Assembly (NCBI RefSeq): GCF_022512515.1
Contig: NZ_JAKWBK010000001.1
Span: forward strand, 3,038,001-3,102,000
From: Paraniabella hibiscisoli
Lineage (GTDB): Bacteria > Bacteroidota > Bacteroidia > Chitinophagales > Chitinophagaceae
DNA length: 64,000 bases
Direction: 5' to 3'
The translations under genes and the position numbers were made by a program. Positions within the stretch are counted from its first letter, which is position 1. The number at the start of each line of letters is the position of its first letter. The notes beneath the pieces are model-generated. The model was given only the letters and a program-made list of their open reading frames with translations, was not told where the DNA came from and made no database searches. Below are positions 43,278 to 53,287 of the stretch, piece by piece.

Positions 43278-44477
43278 ATGATTAAAATTGGCATCATTAA
43301 AGAAGAAAAAATACCGGCTGATAACCGCGTGGCTTTAACACCCGATCAATGTCGCTGGCTACTGTCTCATAACAAAGAATTGGAGATAGAAGTTCAGCCT
43401 TCGGCGATTCGTTGCTTCCCTGATGTTGAATACGAACGCGCAGGTGCCCGCCTTACCGAAGACCTGTCGGGTTGTTCCATCCTCCTTGGAATAAAGGAAG
43501 CGGCTATCAGCAGCTTGATTGACCATAAAACCTACCTGTTTTTTTCTCATACCAGGAAAAAGCAACCGCAGAACCAGGCCCTGTTAAAGTCAATCCTTGA
43601 AAAAAATATCACCTTAATTGATTATGAATGCCTGGAGCATGACGATGGGCAACGTATTATCGGGTTTGGTTTTTTTGCGGGCATTGTAGGCGCTCACAAT
43701 GGTATTATGGCTTATGGTAAAAGAACCGGCTTGTACCATCTTGAAAGGGTTTTTAAACAAAAGAATTTTAAGGAATTAATACATAGCTATTTTGGCCTGA
43801 AACTACCTAACATAAAAGTGGTGATCACGGGCAGTGGGAGGGTTGCCCACGGATTGATAGAAGTGATGAATCTTTTAGGGTTGCATGAGGTGGAGCCCGA
43901 CGAGTACCTGAGAAGACGGTTTGCCTATCCAGTGTACACCCAGTTAAAGGGGAAAGATTTATATGAGCATGAAATAACCGGTAATTATAGCCGCGAAGAC
44001 TTTCATCAGCATCCGCAAAATTATCAGAGCAAGTTTTATCCATACGCTTGCCAGACAGATATTTTGCTGAACGGCGTTTACTGGGAGGAAAATATTCCCC
44101 GTTTATTTCACCCCGGCGATATTAATCATCCAGACTTTATTATTCAAACCATCGCAGATGTTTCTGATGATAAAGAAGGATCGGTGCCTGTTAATATTGG
44201 AAGTGGGACGATAGAAGATCCTGTATATGGTATTGACAGAGCAACGCTTATTAAAACATCGCCTTATGAAATGGGTTCTATTGATATAATGGCAGTGGGT
44301 AATTTGCCGAATGAGTTACCGCGCGACGCCAGTCGTTATTTCGGGGAGCAGCTGATAAAATATGTTTTAAGCGACCTGTTGCAGGGCGGAAGTAAGATCA
44401 TTCAGCGGGCGACCATTGCTTCAAATGGCCAATTGGGAGACCACTACGCCTACCTGCAGGATTACGTGGAGCGTTGA
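43278..44477 (+). CDS. alanine dehydrogenase/saccharopine dehydrogenase (Lys1)-like oxidoreductase
   Basis: 399 residues. N-terminal AlaDH/PNT-type domain (MIKIGIIKEEKIPADNRVAL) and an NAD-binding fold KVVITGSGRVAHGLIEVMNL. DINHPDFIIQTIADVSDD and TSPYEMGSIDIMAVGNLPNE are similar to lysine-forming saccharopine dehydrogenases. The exact reaction is uncertain. The open frame extends nine codons upstream to 43251, but ATG at 43278 starts the conserved N terminus. Confidence 0.82.
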   Translation: MIKIGIIKEEKIPADNRVALTPDQCRWLLSHNKELEIEVQPSAIRCFPDVEYERAGARLTEDLSGCSILLGIKEAAISSLIDHKTYLFFSHTRKKQPQNQALLKSILEKNITLIDYECLEHDDGQRIIGFGFFAGIVGAHNGIMAYGKRTGLYHLERVFKQKNFKELIHSYFGLKLPNIKVVITGSGRVAHGLIEVMNLLGLHEVEPDEYLRRRFAYPVYTQLKGKDLYEHEITGNYSREDFHQHPQNYQSKFYPYACQTDILLNGVYWEENIPRLFHPGDINHPDFIIQTIADVSDDKEGSVPVNIGSGTIEDPVYGIDRATLIKTSPYEMGSIDIMAVGNLPNELPRDASRYFGEQLIKYVLSDLLQGGSKIIQRATIASNGQLGDHYAYLQDYVER

Positions 44478-44513
44478 TCTTTACAATGATACAGACCAGA
44501 TACCTGACCACTT

Positions 44514-45683
44514 TTATCCTATAGTATTACCCATATTAAACATAGGCAGGTACATAGCTATCAAAACAATGCCTACGACAAAGCCCAGAATAACGATAAT
44601 AGCCGGTTCGATGAATTTGCTAAGTTGCGTGGTTTGGTAATCCAGCTCCTCAGAATATCGGTCCGAGAGCGTTTTGAAAAATAATTCCAGTTGGTTTACT
44701 TCTTCGCCCACCTTTACCAGAGCTACCATTTTAGGCGGAAAGATTTTTTGAGCTGCCATACTTTGATGCAAGGGCATGCCTTTCAGAATGTCGGCTTCCA
44801 TTTGAGAAAGCGCGCGTTCGAGCGGATAAAATCCCATAACCTGTTTGCTCAATGATAGCCCCTGTACTAAAGGTACTTTAGCACTCAATAACAACTGCAT
44901 GGTAGAAGCAAAGCGGGACAGGTATATTTTAGAGGCGATATTCTTTACCAGTGGCAATTTTTGAAGCAGCAGGTCTTTGTTTTTCTGGTACCAGGGCTTT
45001 TTGCGATTTGCTACCATAAAGACGATCAGCAGTGCTACTATTATTACAATTCTGCCAGCCCAGGCCTGTACAAATTTTGATATATCTAATACTACCTGTG
45101 TAAGATAGGGTAGGTCGCTGCCAAATCTTTTAAAAACATCGGCAAACATTGGTACTACATAGTTCATCATAAAAGAAACCGAAACGAAAGCAACACTTAA
45201 AACGATAAGTGGGTAGGTAAGCGCGCTAACGATTTGTCTTCTTTGTTTGATCTTACTTTTATAGTATACGGATAGCTGCTGCAGTACTGCAACCAACTTA
45301 CCCGTTTCTTCACCGATTTCTACTGTGAAATACTCGTAGGCGGTAAAGTTCTTGTTTTCTTTTAATGCTACAGACAGGGTTGTTCCGCTTACCACTTTAT
45401 CCAGAAGCTCAGTAAGGGTTGCTTTGGGTGTTTTTTTGGTTTGTTCATCTCTTATGAGCTGCAGGGCACTGCGAATGTCGAGGCCTGCCTCCATTAAGCT
45501 TCCTAACTCCAGGTAAAAAGATTCTTTGAGCTTATCGGAAAAAGGGCTGCCAAAAAGTGAAATATCTTTCGACAATAATTCTTCTATCCGTTTCATCAGG
45601 CTTTTTCGGTCTTCAGTACTGAGGCTGGTTTGCTCTTTATTACCCGGCTGTTGTAAAGCTTTTATATCAATCCTGTCACTCAC
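44514..45683 (-). CDS. type II secretion/type IV pilus inner-membrane platform protein (GspF/PilC-like)
   Basis: 389 residues. Two repeats of the T2SSF domain: LGSLMEAGLDIRSALQLIRD with FTVEIGEETGKLVAVLQQLS, and STMQLLLSAKVPLVQGLSLS with MVALVKVGEEVNQLELFFKT. Three membrane helices lie at about 155-175, 205-225 and near the C terminus. It forms the platform on which the GspE ATPase acts. It overlaps the preceding pseudopilin gene by 8 bp. The matching GspE is about 13 kb away on the other strand. Confidence 0.92.
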   Translation of the reverse strand: MSDRIDIKALQQPGNKEQTSLSTEDRKSLMKRIEELLSKDISLFGSPFSDKLKESFYLELGSLMEAGLDIRSALQLIRDEQTKKTPKATLTELLDKVVSGTTLSVALKENKNFTAYEYFTVEIGEETGKLVAVLQQLSVYYKSKIKQRRQIVSALTYPLIVLSVAFVSVSFMMNYVVPMFADVFKRFGSDLPYLTQVVLDISKFVQAWAGRIVIIVALLIVFMVANRKKPWYQKNKDLLLQKLPLVKNIASKIYLSRFASTMQLLLSAKVPLVQGLSLSKQVMGFYPLERALSQMEADILKGMPLHQSMAAQKIFPPKMVALVKVGEEVNQLELFFKTLSDRYSEELDYQTTQLSKFIEPAIIVILGFVVGIVLIAMYLPMFNMGNTIG

Positions 45684-46203
45684 TTGTTTGTAGATTTTTG
45701 TTAGCTACCGACAGCATCTCTGCTGCTGAATAATCTTTTTGAAGATAGGTAAAAAATGCTTTTTGATGATAGATGGTACGCATTTTTACAAATGTCACCA
45801 GGGACAGTGTATCCTGCATAAAACTAATACTTTCAATAGTGGCTCCCGGTTTTAAAGTGTCTATTCGATCGCCCTGCGCTCTCAGAACATAATTGCTGTC
45901 CAGGTAGATCTCTAAGGGTTGATCTGAGTTAGCTCCTCCACCGGGTGCACTAATAGTGAGTTTTTTGCGATCATCAGAAATGGTGATCAATCCGGGTCGA
46001 CTAAAATCTCTTTGCAGCACCGACTTGGTGAGAAAATAATCGGTGTAGAAGCTATTCTTTTCCTCCATGTTTCGCACTTGTTTGTTAACGATCATGTAAA
46101 CAGCAAAGCCTGTTGCAAAAACTATACTCATGATCAGGAGACTGATCACCATTTCGGGCAATGTAAATGCACTGAGTTTTTTATGGTAACAGGTTGGGTT
46201 CAT
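45676..46203 (-). CDS. pseudopilin (GspJ-like)
   Basis: About 175 residues from MNPTCYHKKLSAFTLPEMVI. The prepilin signature is a short basic leader, the cleavage-site region SAFTLPEM with Glu at +5, then a hydrophobic helix (VISLLIMSIVFATGFAVYMI). The rest is a polar globular domain. The minor type GspJ is suggested by length and position before GspF. An in-frame start three codons upstream is less likely than the ATG at 46203. Confidence 0.82.
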   Translation of the reverse strand: MNPTCYHKKLSAFTLPEMVISLLIMSIVFATGFAVYMIVNKQVRNMEEKNSFYTDYFLTKSVLQRDFSRPGLITISDDRKKLTISAPGGGANSDQPLEIYLDSNYVLRAQGDRIDTLKPGATIESISFMQDTLSLVTFVKMRTIYHQKAFFTYLQKDYSAAEMLSVANKNLQTSE

Positions 46204-46228
46204 GCGCTGCAAAAATGTGGCGGCAAAT

Positions 46229-46592
46229 TTATTGTTTAATACTGGTTATTTTGTTCCGGGTTAGTAAAGGCGTATAAAGAGAATCGTTAGCGTAAACTGT
46301 ATAGTTGATGGTGGCCAGGCTGTCGCCTGACGGGTGTGATTGTACTTCCCGGCTTAGCATCCATCCGTTTATTTCCTCCTGGCTGTATTAAATGTTTTTT
46401 GAGCTTCGGTATGATGTATATATTCATTCAATGCACCGGCTGCACTTATTTTGCCGGTAGTTGCGGAAGACTGGCCAATACTGGTGAAAAACTCAATCAC
46501 AATAAAAAAAGAAGCAATAGAATCACCAGGGCTACAATTACCTCTACCAGCGAGCTGGCGGCTAAACGGTATGTTAATGGTTTTCCCGGCAT
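46229..46592 (-). CDS. minor pseudopilin (GspI-like, frameshifted)
   Basis: Reconstructed as about 121 residues. The N terminus MPGKPLTYRLAASSLVEVIV followed by ALVILLLLF is a prepilin leader and helix with Glu in SSLVEVIVAL. The remainder reads IGQSSATTGKISAAGALNEY and EEINGWMLSREVQSHPSGDS. Frame changes are near 46505-46511 (run of A) and 46383-46388. It is 26 bp upstream of the GspJ-like gene. Without correction it would be missed as coding. Confidence 0.62.
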
Positions 46593-46957
46593 AGTTCTGC
46601 GCAGCAAGGTAGTAAATTAATGCTTGCAGTTGCCCCTTTTACTAACAACAGGGTGCTTAAAAGTTTTTCGCCGCTACAGGCGTCCTTTGCGTCTTCTCTG
46701 CATACTTCGCGGTAAAAATATTACAATGCGAAAAATTTTTACGCGCCATAACAACAGGCAAGTGGTTTGCTAAATATAAAAATGTAGTACAGTTGGTTAG
46801 TAAATGAAAAATCTCCTGTATTTTTGCTCTGAAATATAACTGCTGATACTTATGAGACATCATCCTGTTAACCGAAATATCCAGGCTTCCCGTTAAAGAG
46901 GTTTCTCGTTGGTGAAAGTAGTTGTTATCTACTTCAACTAAAACCCAGTATAAACTT
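46593..46957. other. divergent spacer between pseudopilin and first fibre gene
   Basis: 365 bp. It contains a CTTTGCG/CTCTGC-type repeat at 46681-46713 resembling those at 19182-19642 and 24227-24294. It should hold promoters in both directions; none is clear. A short open frame on the minus strand has no family features. Confidence 0.5.
46681..46713. repeat. degenerate CTTTGCG/CTCTGC repeat
   Basis: Reads CGTCCTTTGCGTCTTCTCTG then CATACTTCGCGGT, a single arm of the repeat type seen at the GxxExxY cassette and at 24227-24294. No partner arm is obvious here. Confidence 0.45.
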
Positions 46958-48137
46958 ATGAGAAAAAGATGCCGTTTTTCAACCGCCTTGAAGATGTTTC
47001 TATTGCTGTTTATGACCTGCGTTCATTTTATGGCTAAAGCTCAAACCCTGGTGGGGCAAACCCTCGACGCAGCCCCCGGAGATGCTTTCATTTACCAATC
47101 ACAATCGGCGCCACATTATGGTATTAAATGGACGAGCGATACCTGGGCCCCAGGCGCAAGCACTGCCTGGTTCAGCAGCTATGCTGGAATTAAATTTTTA
47201 CAGCGGCACCAGGAAACTTTCAATAGATGCTAATGGGACAACTGAAATTCTTGCACCATTAATTATAAATCCAGCAACCCCAGCAAATAATCATATTTTA
47301 TTTCGAAATAATGGTACAAGCCTGGGAATATTAGGTTCGTCAGGGAGTTTGTATGGAAACCCGGATGATTTTGTATATATATATGCTTACGGCAGCAGCA
47401 ATCTTGAATTTTCTACAGGAGCCGCAAAACGCCTTGTGATAAAAAATACAGGTAATACGGGTATTGGTACCGATAATCCTTATGCAAAGCTGGATGTCGC
47501 TGGTGACATATTCATGTCATTACATAATCATTGGAATCAACATCATCCATCGGAGCAGGGAAGCTTTAAAGTTGGTATGAAAAGCGGCAATACCACTGAT
47601 GGGTTTTCGGGCATGCAGGTTACAACGAAGCCATACGGCGAAGGTAATGGCAGTATACTCCAGTTTTTTACCTGGGGGTTTAATACTGCGTTTTCACGGG
47701 AAGTAATGAGAATTACGGAAGAAGGCAATGTTGCTATTGGTATCACTTCATTTCCTCCGCAATATAAACTTGCCGTGGCAGGAAAAGCTATTGTTGATGA
47801 GTTAAAGGTTAAGCCTCATGCTGCTGGCTGGCCCGATTATGTATTCAAATCGACTTATAAGCTAACTCCGCTTTCTGAGGTCGAGAAATTTATAAAAACC
47901 CATCAACATTTACCAGAAGTGCCCAGTGCTAAAGAGGTCGCAGCTAATGGTATTGAGGTAGGAGCTAACCAGGCTTTACTGTTAAAGAAAATTGAGGAGC
48001 TCACACTGCATATTATAGAGGTGAATAAAAGTGTAGAAAGCTTAAATAATCAAATGAGTGAGTTAAAACAGGAGAATAAAAAACTTAAGACCAGGGTTGT
48101 TCAACAGGAGAATATTGTTAAACGTTATATTAAATAA
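46958..48137 (+). CDS. fibre-like exported protein 1 (NVGIGT/HLPEVPSA family, frameshifted)
   Basis: Reconstructed as about 392 residues after removing one T near 47193-47197. The signal peptide ends at ...FMAKAQ; the mature start is TLVGQTLDAAPGD. Two NTGIGT-type beta motifs (TGNTGIGTDNPYAKLDVAGD, YKLAVAGKAIVDELKV) precede the shared C-terminal module: WPDYVFKSTYKLTPLSEVEK, HLPEVPSAKEVAANGIEVGA, ALLLKKIEELTLHIIEVNKS. It ends in a coiled coil (NNQMSELKQENKKLKTRV). Probably a trimeric surface fibre. No catalytic motif, no T9SS tail signal. Confidence 0.8.
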
Positions 48138-48156
48138 AGCCTAAAGAATATTTTTT

Positions 48157-49156
48157 ATGAAAAAGATCAATGCGTCATGTATAAAACGAGTGGGTTTTGT
48201 TGTCCTTTCTTTATTATGTACAGAATTTACCCTCCATTCTCAAACCCTGGTGGGGCAAACGCTGGATGCAGTGCCTGGAAATTCGACTACCTACGACGGG
48301 CAAACACGCCCGCACTACGGGATTAGATGGACTACTGACTCATGGTTTCAAGGCGCGCCAACGGCATGGATCAGTAGCTATGGAGGTATGAAGTTTTTTA
48401 CCGGTTTAAATGATTGGCTTTCTATTGATATAAATGGGAATATAAAAGCAAAAGGACAGTCGTTTGTTATTAATTCTCCAAAGGTTGGCATAGGAACAGA
48501 AACACCCCTTTCAGCTTTACATATTGAGAACAATGACCAGACTTATGTGATGATCAAGGCCACGGACTATACAATGAATCCATCGGTGTTGACAAAAAAA
48601 GGTGGTATTGTATTCAGCCAACAGTATGCAGATAAAACAGCAGGGATTAGCTTTGCTGTCCCCCGGGATATCATGTGCCTGGTATTATTTTTTCAACTAA
48701 AATAGCCTGGGATAATCCGGGAGTTGGAATGACTGAATGGCATGATAGAATGTCATACATCCGGATGGTAATGTGGGTATTGGTACTACAACCCCTGGCG
48801 AAAAACTTGCAGTGAACGGAAGAATTCTTGCCAAAGAAATTAAAGTAGTAAGTGGGGCTACTACAAGCTGGCCCGATTATGTGTTCAACCCGAACTACGA
48901 ACTAACACCACTTTCCGAGTTGGAGCAATTTATTAAAACGCATCAACACCTACCAGAAGTGCCCAGCGCTAAAGAAGTTGCTGCAAATGGTATTGAAGTG
49001 GGCGCTAACCAGGCTTTACTATTAAAAAAGATCGAGGAAATAACGCTGCATCTGATTGACCTTAATAAGAAGGTAGCCGAATTGCAACAGGAAAACCAGG
49101 CATTGAAAAAAGCCGAAAGAAACGTTTGTTATGGTAGCCAGCTGATTATTTTTTGA
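48157..49156 (+). CDS. fibre-like exported protein 2 (frameshifted)
   Basis: Signal MKKINASCIKRVGFVVLSLL...LHSQ, then TLVGQTLDAVPGN, so its N-terminal domain is related to protein 1. The frames around 48665 and 48755 join a middle region to NVGIGTTTPGEKLAVNGRIL and the shared module WPDYVFNPNYELTPLSELEQ, HLPEVPSAKEVAANGIEVGA, ALLLKKIEEITLHLIDLNKK with a short coiled coil. It starts 19 bp after gene 1. Its 3' end overlaps the convergent pseudopilin-like gene by 28 bp. Confidence 0.77.
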
Positions 49157-50388
49157 TCGCGGGCTCCTTCAAAAAATGAGAACGGGTGACCTTGTAACAG
49201 GTAGGGACTCCTGGTTATGGAAACATCTATTAAAATATTTTCCATACTCAGTGGGCCGCGCTGTTCAAAAAAGAAATCGGTGTAGATAGATCCTTCCACT
49301 TTGCCGTTCAGGTAGGCGTAGCCGCCACAATACACCAGTCCTTTAACAATAGCGCCTTGCTTTATCTTAACCACCGGGTGGATATTGGATTTTTTTCGCT
49401 TTTAAAACTCGCTACAATTCCTTCTACGGTGGCATTGTTATGTAAGGTAATGGTGCTGCCGGTATTACCCATTTCACCCTGCCGGCCCAGGCCAATCAAT
49501 GCTGAGGGGTAGATCAAACGACAACCGGCATCTACCGTAATGCTATCCAGGGCCAGCGCCTGGATGCTGCCTTCAAAGCCCTCTTTAAAATGGATAAAGG
49601 GGCGATAAGCAGGATGTTCTTAAGACGGCTGCTTTTATCTACTTCAATAACAGAATCGCTTACTACAATGATTTTTCCCGACAACGCCCGGTTGTTTAAA
49701 ATGCCCCAGGAGCCGGTTTGGTAGCGTTGAACGCTCTGGGTGAAGGATTGCTGCGCATCTTCTGTTAAAGGGATGCTGTTTGAAGGATTGCTAACAAGCT
49801 GTGCATATTGCTTGAAATGTTCAGCGTATGAAGCTATGATACTTGGTAATTCTTTTTGCTGGAGTCCGTGGCTCCTTCAATTAATCGTTTGCGCGAAAAT
49901 CCCTTTTGCTGAAAAAGCCGCTCCGGATGCCCGATTTAGGCAGGTAAGCTTTTCCCTCTATATAAGTGTCACCAACCAGTGATAGGGGTCTGTTCTGATC
50001 ACTCAGGTATAAAGTGGCATCTGCAAAAGGATAGGATGAGGCGCCGTATAAAAAGCAGAGCTCTTTTTGCCGGCCCTTATAAGAAGCTTTTATATGAGCA
50101 AGGGGATAGGCGCCCCATAGTTCTTTGGTGTAATATGCCGAGTCCGGTTGCTGGTTAAATAATAAAAAACTATCTAAACGAACCTGGTTGCTGATCTCAT
50201 TATCAGCCAACAGTAAGGTCTTGATCGATTGAATATCGTTTTCTAACCGCTCATTGATCTCGTCCTTTACCTGGAAATAGCGTAGGTAATAAACTCCCAG
50301 TAATAGCAGCGAGCAGGTGACGAATAAGATCAACGAAAGGAATAGGGTAGATAGCAGAGAGGACGCCGGTAATTTTTTTCCAAAACAT
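49129..50388 (-). CDS. pseudopilin-like membrane protein with bactofilin-like repeats (several frameshifts)
   Basis: Reconstructed as about 418 residues. Removing one A from the run at 50372-50379 gives the start MFWKKLPASSLLSTLFLSLI and a long helix (LFVTCSLLLLGVYYLRYF). This resembles a class III-type prepilin leader but lacks the usual Glu at +5. The C-terminal half is a turn-rich beta helix (GKIIVVSDSVIEVDKSS, TLHNNATVEGIVASFKSEKK, GAIVKGLVYCGGYAYLNGKV) like bactofilins or GspK-type tips. Frame changes are also near 49888, 49870, 49605 and 49390. I do not recognise a named family. Confidence 0.6.
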
Positions 50389-50396
50389 GCCGGTAA

Positions 50397-50914
50397 TTAT
50401 GGGTTAGGCAATGCCTGGCCTTTTTATAACGGGTTACCACAGAGCTATCGCCCTGTAAATTCACCTGGTAGCCGGTAAACAAGTCCTTGTTTTCAAAACC
50501 GCTTTTGATGGTATTGCCATTAGCGTCGTATTCTTTAATGGCATAACTGTTGTTCCAGAATCCGAAGCGCTTACGGCGAGTAGATTGGAGTACGCCGTCT
50601 GTATACCAGCTGCGCCAGAGTCCCGTTTTTTGTCCCTTCTTAAATTGCCCCTCCTCTAATAAATGCCGGTCACGGTCTACCACTTTGTAGTTACCGTGGA
50701 GTAGTTTGCCATAGTAACCTCCCTGGGTTTTATGTATGCGTCCTGATTTAAACCAATAGTAGAAAAGCCCCTGGTTAGTGCGGCGGTTATCATCAGTTAC
50801 CTGGAAAATGTACGATCGGTCCGAAGAGTCGATGCGCACCCTGCCGTTGTAATACTGACCTTTTGCAGCAGTAACAACTATTGATAAAAATACAATAAGT
50901 AGCAACCTTGTCAT
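50397..50914 (-). CDS. MORN-repeat exported protein (frameshifted at end)
   Basis: 172 residues. Signal MTRLLLIVFLSIVVTAAKGQ. The mature part has MORN-like (YwqK-type) strands: GLFYYWFKSGRIHKTQGGYY, LLEEGQFKKGQKTGLWRSWY, YDANGNTIKSGF. Adding one A near 50425-50430 gives a tail ...KKGQALPNP and a TAA at 50397-50399, 8 bp before the next ATG. Without it the frame reads into the pseudopilin-like gene. The two are surely co-transcribed. Confidence 0.72.
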
Positions 50915-51262
50915 TCATGAAGTTTAGGGTATAAAAATAGGTAAATACTTGTCAAAAAATAGTAGGAGTGAAAAATGAGATTTGCTCAGGAGTTTATCTA
51001 TATTCGCATTCGGCTAACAATCCCATTAATAACCAGGCTATAAAACTTTTGAGAAGCGGCTAAACCAGGAACTTGATCAGTTTTTTAGTACAAAAAATAA
51101 CTTATGAGAGAAATGTTTTTAGATGACGCTAAGCAAATCACAACGGGTATAACAGGAATATATTTTCTGGACTTCTGGCTGTAGCCGGAATATAGCTATA
51201 TAATGTACTGGTTAAGGTGTTTGACCAATTAAATACTACCGTCATCATAAAAATTAACTGTT
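50915..51262. other. divergent spacer before the fibre gene run
   Basis: 348 bp between the MORN gene (minus) and fibre gene 3 (plus). AT-rich, without a gene I can recognise. It must carry promoters in both directions. The last 12 bp belong to a 39-bp sequence repeated before gene 4. Confidence 0.5.
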
Positions 51263-51289
51263 ATGAATAACAAAATCAAAACGCTGTTA
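51251..51289 (+). repeat. 39-bp exact repeat (second copy 52256-52294)
   Basis: The 12 bases before the ATG and the first nine codons of fibre genes 3 and 4 are identical (51251-51289 and 52256-52294). Identity of untranslated and signal-peptide DNA indicates a recent tandem duplication or gene conversion. Confidence 0.85.
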
Positions 51290-52246
51290 GTCCTTCTTAT
51301 CGTGCCAGTCTTTTTAAGGGCCCAAACCCATACCGATCAAAATGGCTGGAAGACATCGGTGACTGATCCCCTTAGCGGTCAGCCAACATCGGCTAGGCGT
51401 TTCGAAGTAGCAACATTAGGTTACAATTCTCATCATTGGCAAATGGGTGGTTTGATTTTTGTTGAATTATTTAACCAATACTTTGCCACGGGTTATATGA
51501 AATATGTAGTGGAAAATGGGTATGGTCAGGGAGCCGGAGGTGGCGCTCCAGTTCTGCGTCTTTTAGAAACCTATGGTACGCAACGGGATGCCCGGGTTGT
51601 TCTTGGGGTCGCAGATAGCGTTACTGCTTTTAATGGCGTATTTCAAATAATGAAACTCCCGATATATGTAGATGTGGGCAACTATGGGAGTTATAAAGTG
51701 AAAATTACCTATCTCCAGGATAAAGTAGATGCCCTCACTGGTCAGAATCAATTAAAATTTAATGTAGCTCCGGCTGGAGATGTTGTTGGAGCTTTTACTG
51801 GTCCGGCAGCTCCTGATAATAACATCGCGGGATCAGGCAATTTAATGATATCTGGCTTAGGGGCGCATTATATCGAAAATGGCAATGTAGGTATTGGTAC
51901 TAAAAATCCTACAGAACGGCTTTCTGTGAAGGGTAAGATCCGTGCGCAGGAAATTAAAGTTGAGGCCGCGAATACTGGCAACTGGCCCGACTATGTATTT
52001 ACAAAAGAGTATCAACTCCCCAGTCTGGCTGATGTAGAAAAGCATATTAAAGAGAAAGGGCATTTACCCGAAGTGCCATCGGCTAAAGAGGTAGAGAAGG
52101 AAGGAATAGCTTTAGGTGCTAACCAGGCTTTATTGTTGAAAAAGATTGAGGAGCTGACCCTGTATATCCTGGAATTGAATAAAACAGTTTCGGGTCTTAA
52201 GGAGAAGGTATTGGAGCTTGAAAGCGTTCCAAAACAACAAAAGTAA
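51263..52246 (+). CDS. fibre-like exported protein 3
   Basis: 327 residues, intact. Signal MNNKIKTLLVLLIVPVFLRA. N-terminal domain THTDQNGWKTSVTDPLSGQP to about residue 205, with LPIYVDVGNYGSYKVKITYL, then NGNVGIGTKNPTERLSVKGK, RAQEIKVEA and the shared module WPDYVFTKEYQLPSLADVEK, HLPEVPSAKEVEKEGIALGA, ALLLKKIEELTLYILELNKT, with a short coiled coil. The N-terminal domain is shared with protein 4. It differs from that of protein 7, although the DNA of the C-terminal module is nearly the same as in gene 7. Confidence 0.82.
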   Translation: MNNKIKTLLVLLIVPVFLRAQTHTDQNGWKTSVTDPLSGQPTSARRFEVATLGYNSHHWQMGGLIFVELFNQYFATGYMKYVVENGYGQGAGGGAPVLRLLETYGTQRDARVVLGVADSVTAFNGVFQIMKLPIYVDVGNYGSYKVKITYLQDKVDALTGQNQLKFNVAPAGDVVGAFTGPAAPDNNIAGSGNLMISGLGAHYIENGNVGIGTKNPTERLSVKGKIRAQEIKVEAANTGNWPDYVFTKEYQLPSLADVEKHIKEKGHLPEVPSAKEVEKEGIALGANQALLLKKIEELTLYILELNKTVSGLKEKVLELESVPKQQK

Positions 52247-52267
52247 ATCGCACACAAATTAACTGTT

Positions 52268-53257
52268 ATGAATAACAAAATCAAAACGCTGTTACTGGCT
52301 TTTATCGTACCAGTCTTTTTAAAGGCCCAAACCCATACTGATCAAAATGGTTGGAAGACTTCTGTTTCTAACCCTATATCAGCCAGTGCTGAACAGGCCA
52401 TGCGATATGAGATCGCGACAATCGGCTATAATTCGGCGCATTGGCAGCCCGGAGGACTTATTTTCATTGAATTGTTTCACTATTCTTATGCAACGGGTTA
52501 CTCTAAATATGTGCTGGAAAACGGCTATGGCCAGGGAGCTTTAAATGGTACGCCTGTTTTACGGCTGGTTGAAAACTACGGGGCTGTAGCCAATGCAAGG
52601 GTATTGCTGGGAACACCGGTTGATCTCGCAACCAGCTACATAGGACAGGTAAACAGGAAGTTGCCTGTTTATGTAGATGTAAGAAGTTACAGTACTTACA
52701 AGGTAAAGATTACGTATTTACAAGAGCGGGTAGATATTGTGGATAACCAAAATCAGCTGGGTTTTAATATTGCGCCAACCGGTACGCCGATCTCCGATTT
52801 TACCGTCTCAGGGTTGCCGGACAATGACATAGCGGGCTCAGGAAATTTAAAAATAACCGGCCCTGGCCATCATTTTATCAAAAATGGTAATGTAGGAATA
52901 GGCACCAGAAATCCGACAGACAAACTTTCGGTTAAGGGCAAAATACGCGCGCAGGAAATTAAGGTAGAAGCTGACAATGGCGCTAACTGGCCTGACTATG
53001 TTTTCAAAAAAGATTATAAGCTACCCAGCCTGGCTGATGTAGAAAAGCATATTCTCGAAAAAGGACATTTGCCCGAAGTTCCTTCAGCTGAAGAAGTTGA
53101 AAAGGAAGGTATTGCTTTGGGGGCTAACCAGGCCTTGCTTCTCAAAAAAATAGAAGAGCTAACCTTATACCTTATTGAGAAAGATAAGCAATTGAAAACA
53201 CAGCAACTCGTTAATGAGGAGCTCGAAAAAGATTACAATACCTGGAAAAGATGCTAA
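52268..53257 (+). CDS. fibre-like exported protein 4, tandem paralogue of protein 3
   Basis: 329 residues, intact. Same domain order as protein 3 and clearly homologous along its whole length (THTDQNGWKTSVSNPISASA, LPVYVDVRSYSTYKVKITYL, NGNVGIGTRNPTDKLSVKGK, WPDYVFKKDYKLPSLADVEK). It ends ...NEELEKDYNTWKRC. The leader and first codons are identical in DNA to gene 3. The divergence in the middle of the N-terminal domain would fit variation of an exposed face. Confidence 0.82.
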   Translation: MNNKIKTLLLAFIVPVFLKAQTHTDQNGWKTSVSNPISASAEQAMRYEIATIGYNSAHWQPGGLIFIELFHYSYATGYSKYVLENGYGQGALNGTPVLRLVENYGAVANARVLLGTPVDLATSYIGQVNRKLPVYVDVRSYSTYKVKITYLQERVDIVDNQNQLGFNIAPTGTPISDFTVSGLPDNDIAGSGNLKITGPGHHFIKNGNVGIGTRNPTDKLSVKGKIRAQEIKVEADNGANWPDYVFKKDYKLPSLADVEKHILEKGHLPEVPSAEEVEKEGIALGANQALLLKKIEELTLYLIEKDKQLKTQQLVNEELEKDYNTWKRC

Positions 53258-53287
53258 AATTACCTTATAAATTATAACTGAACACGA

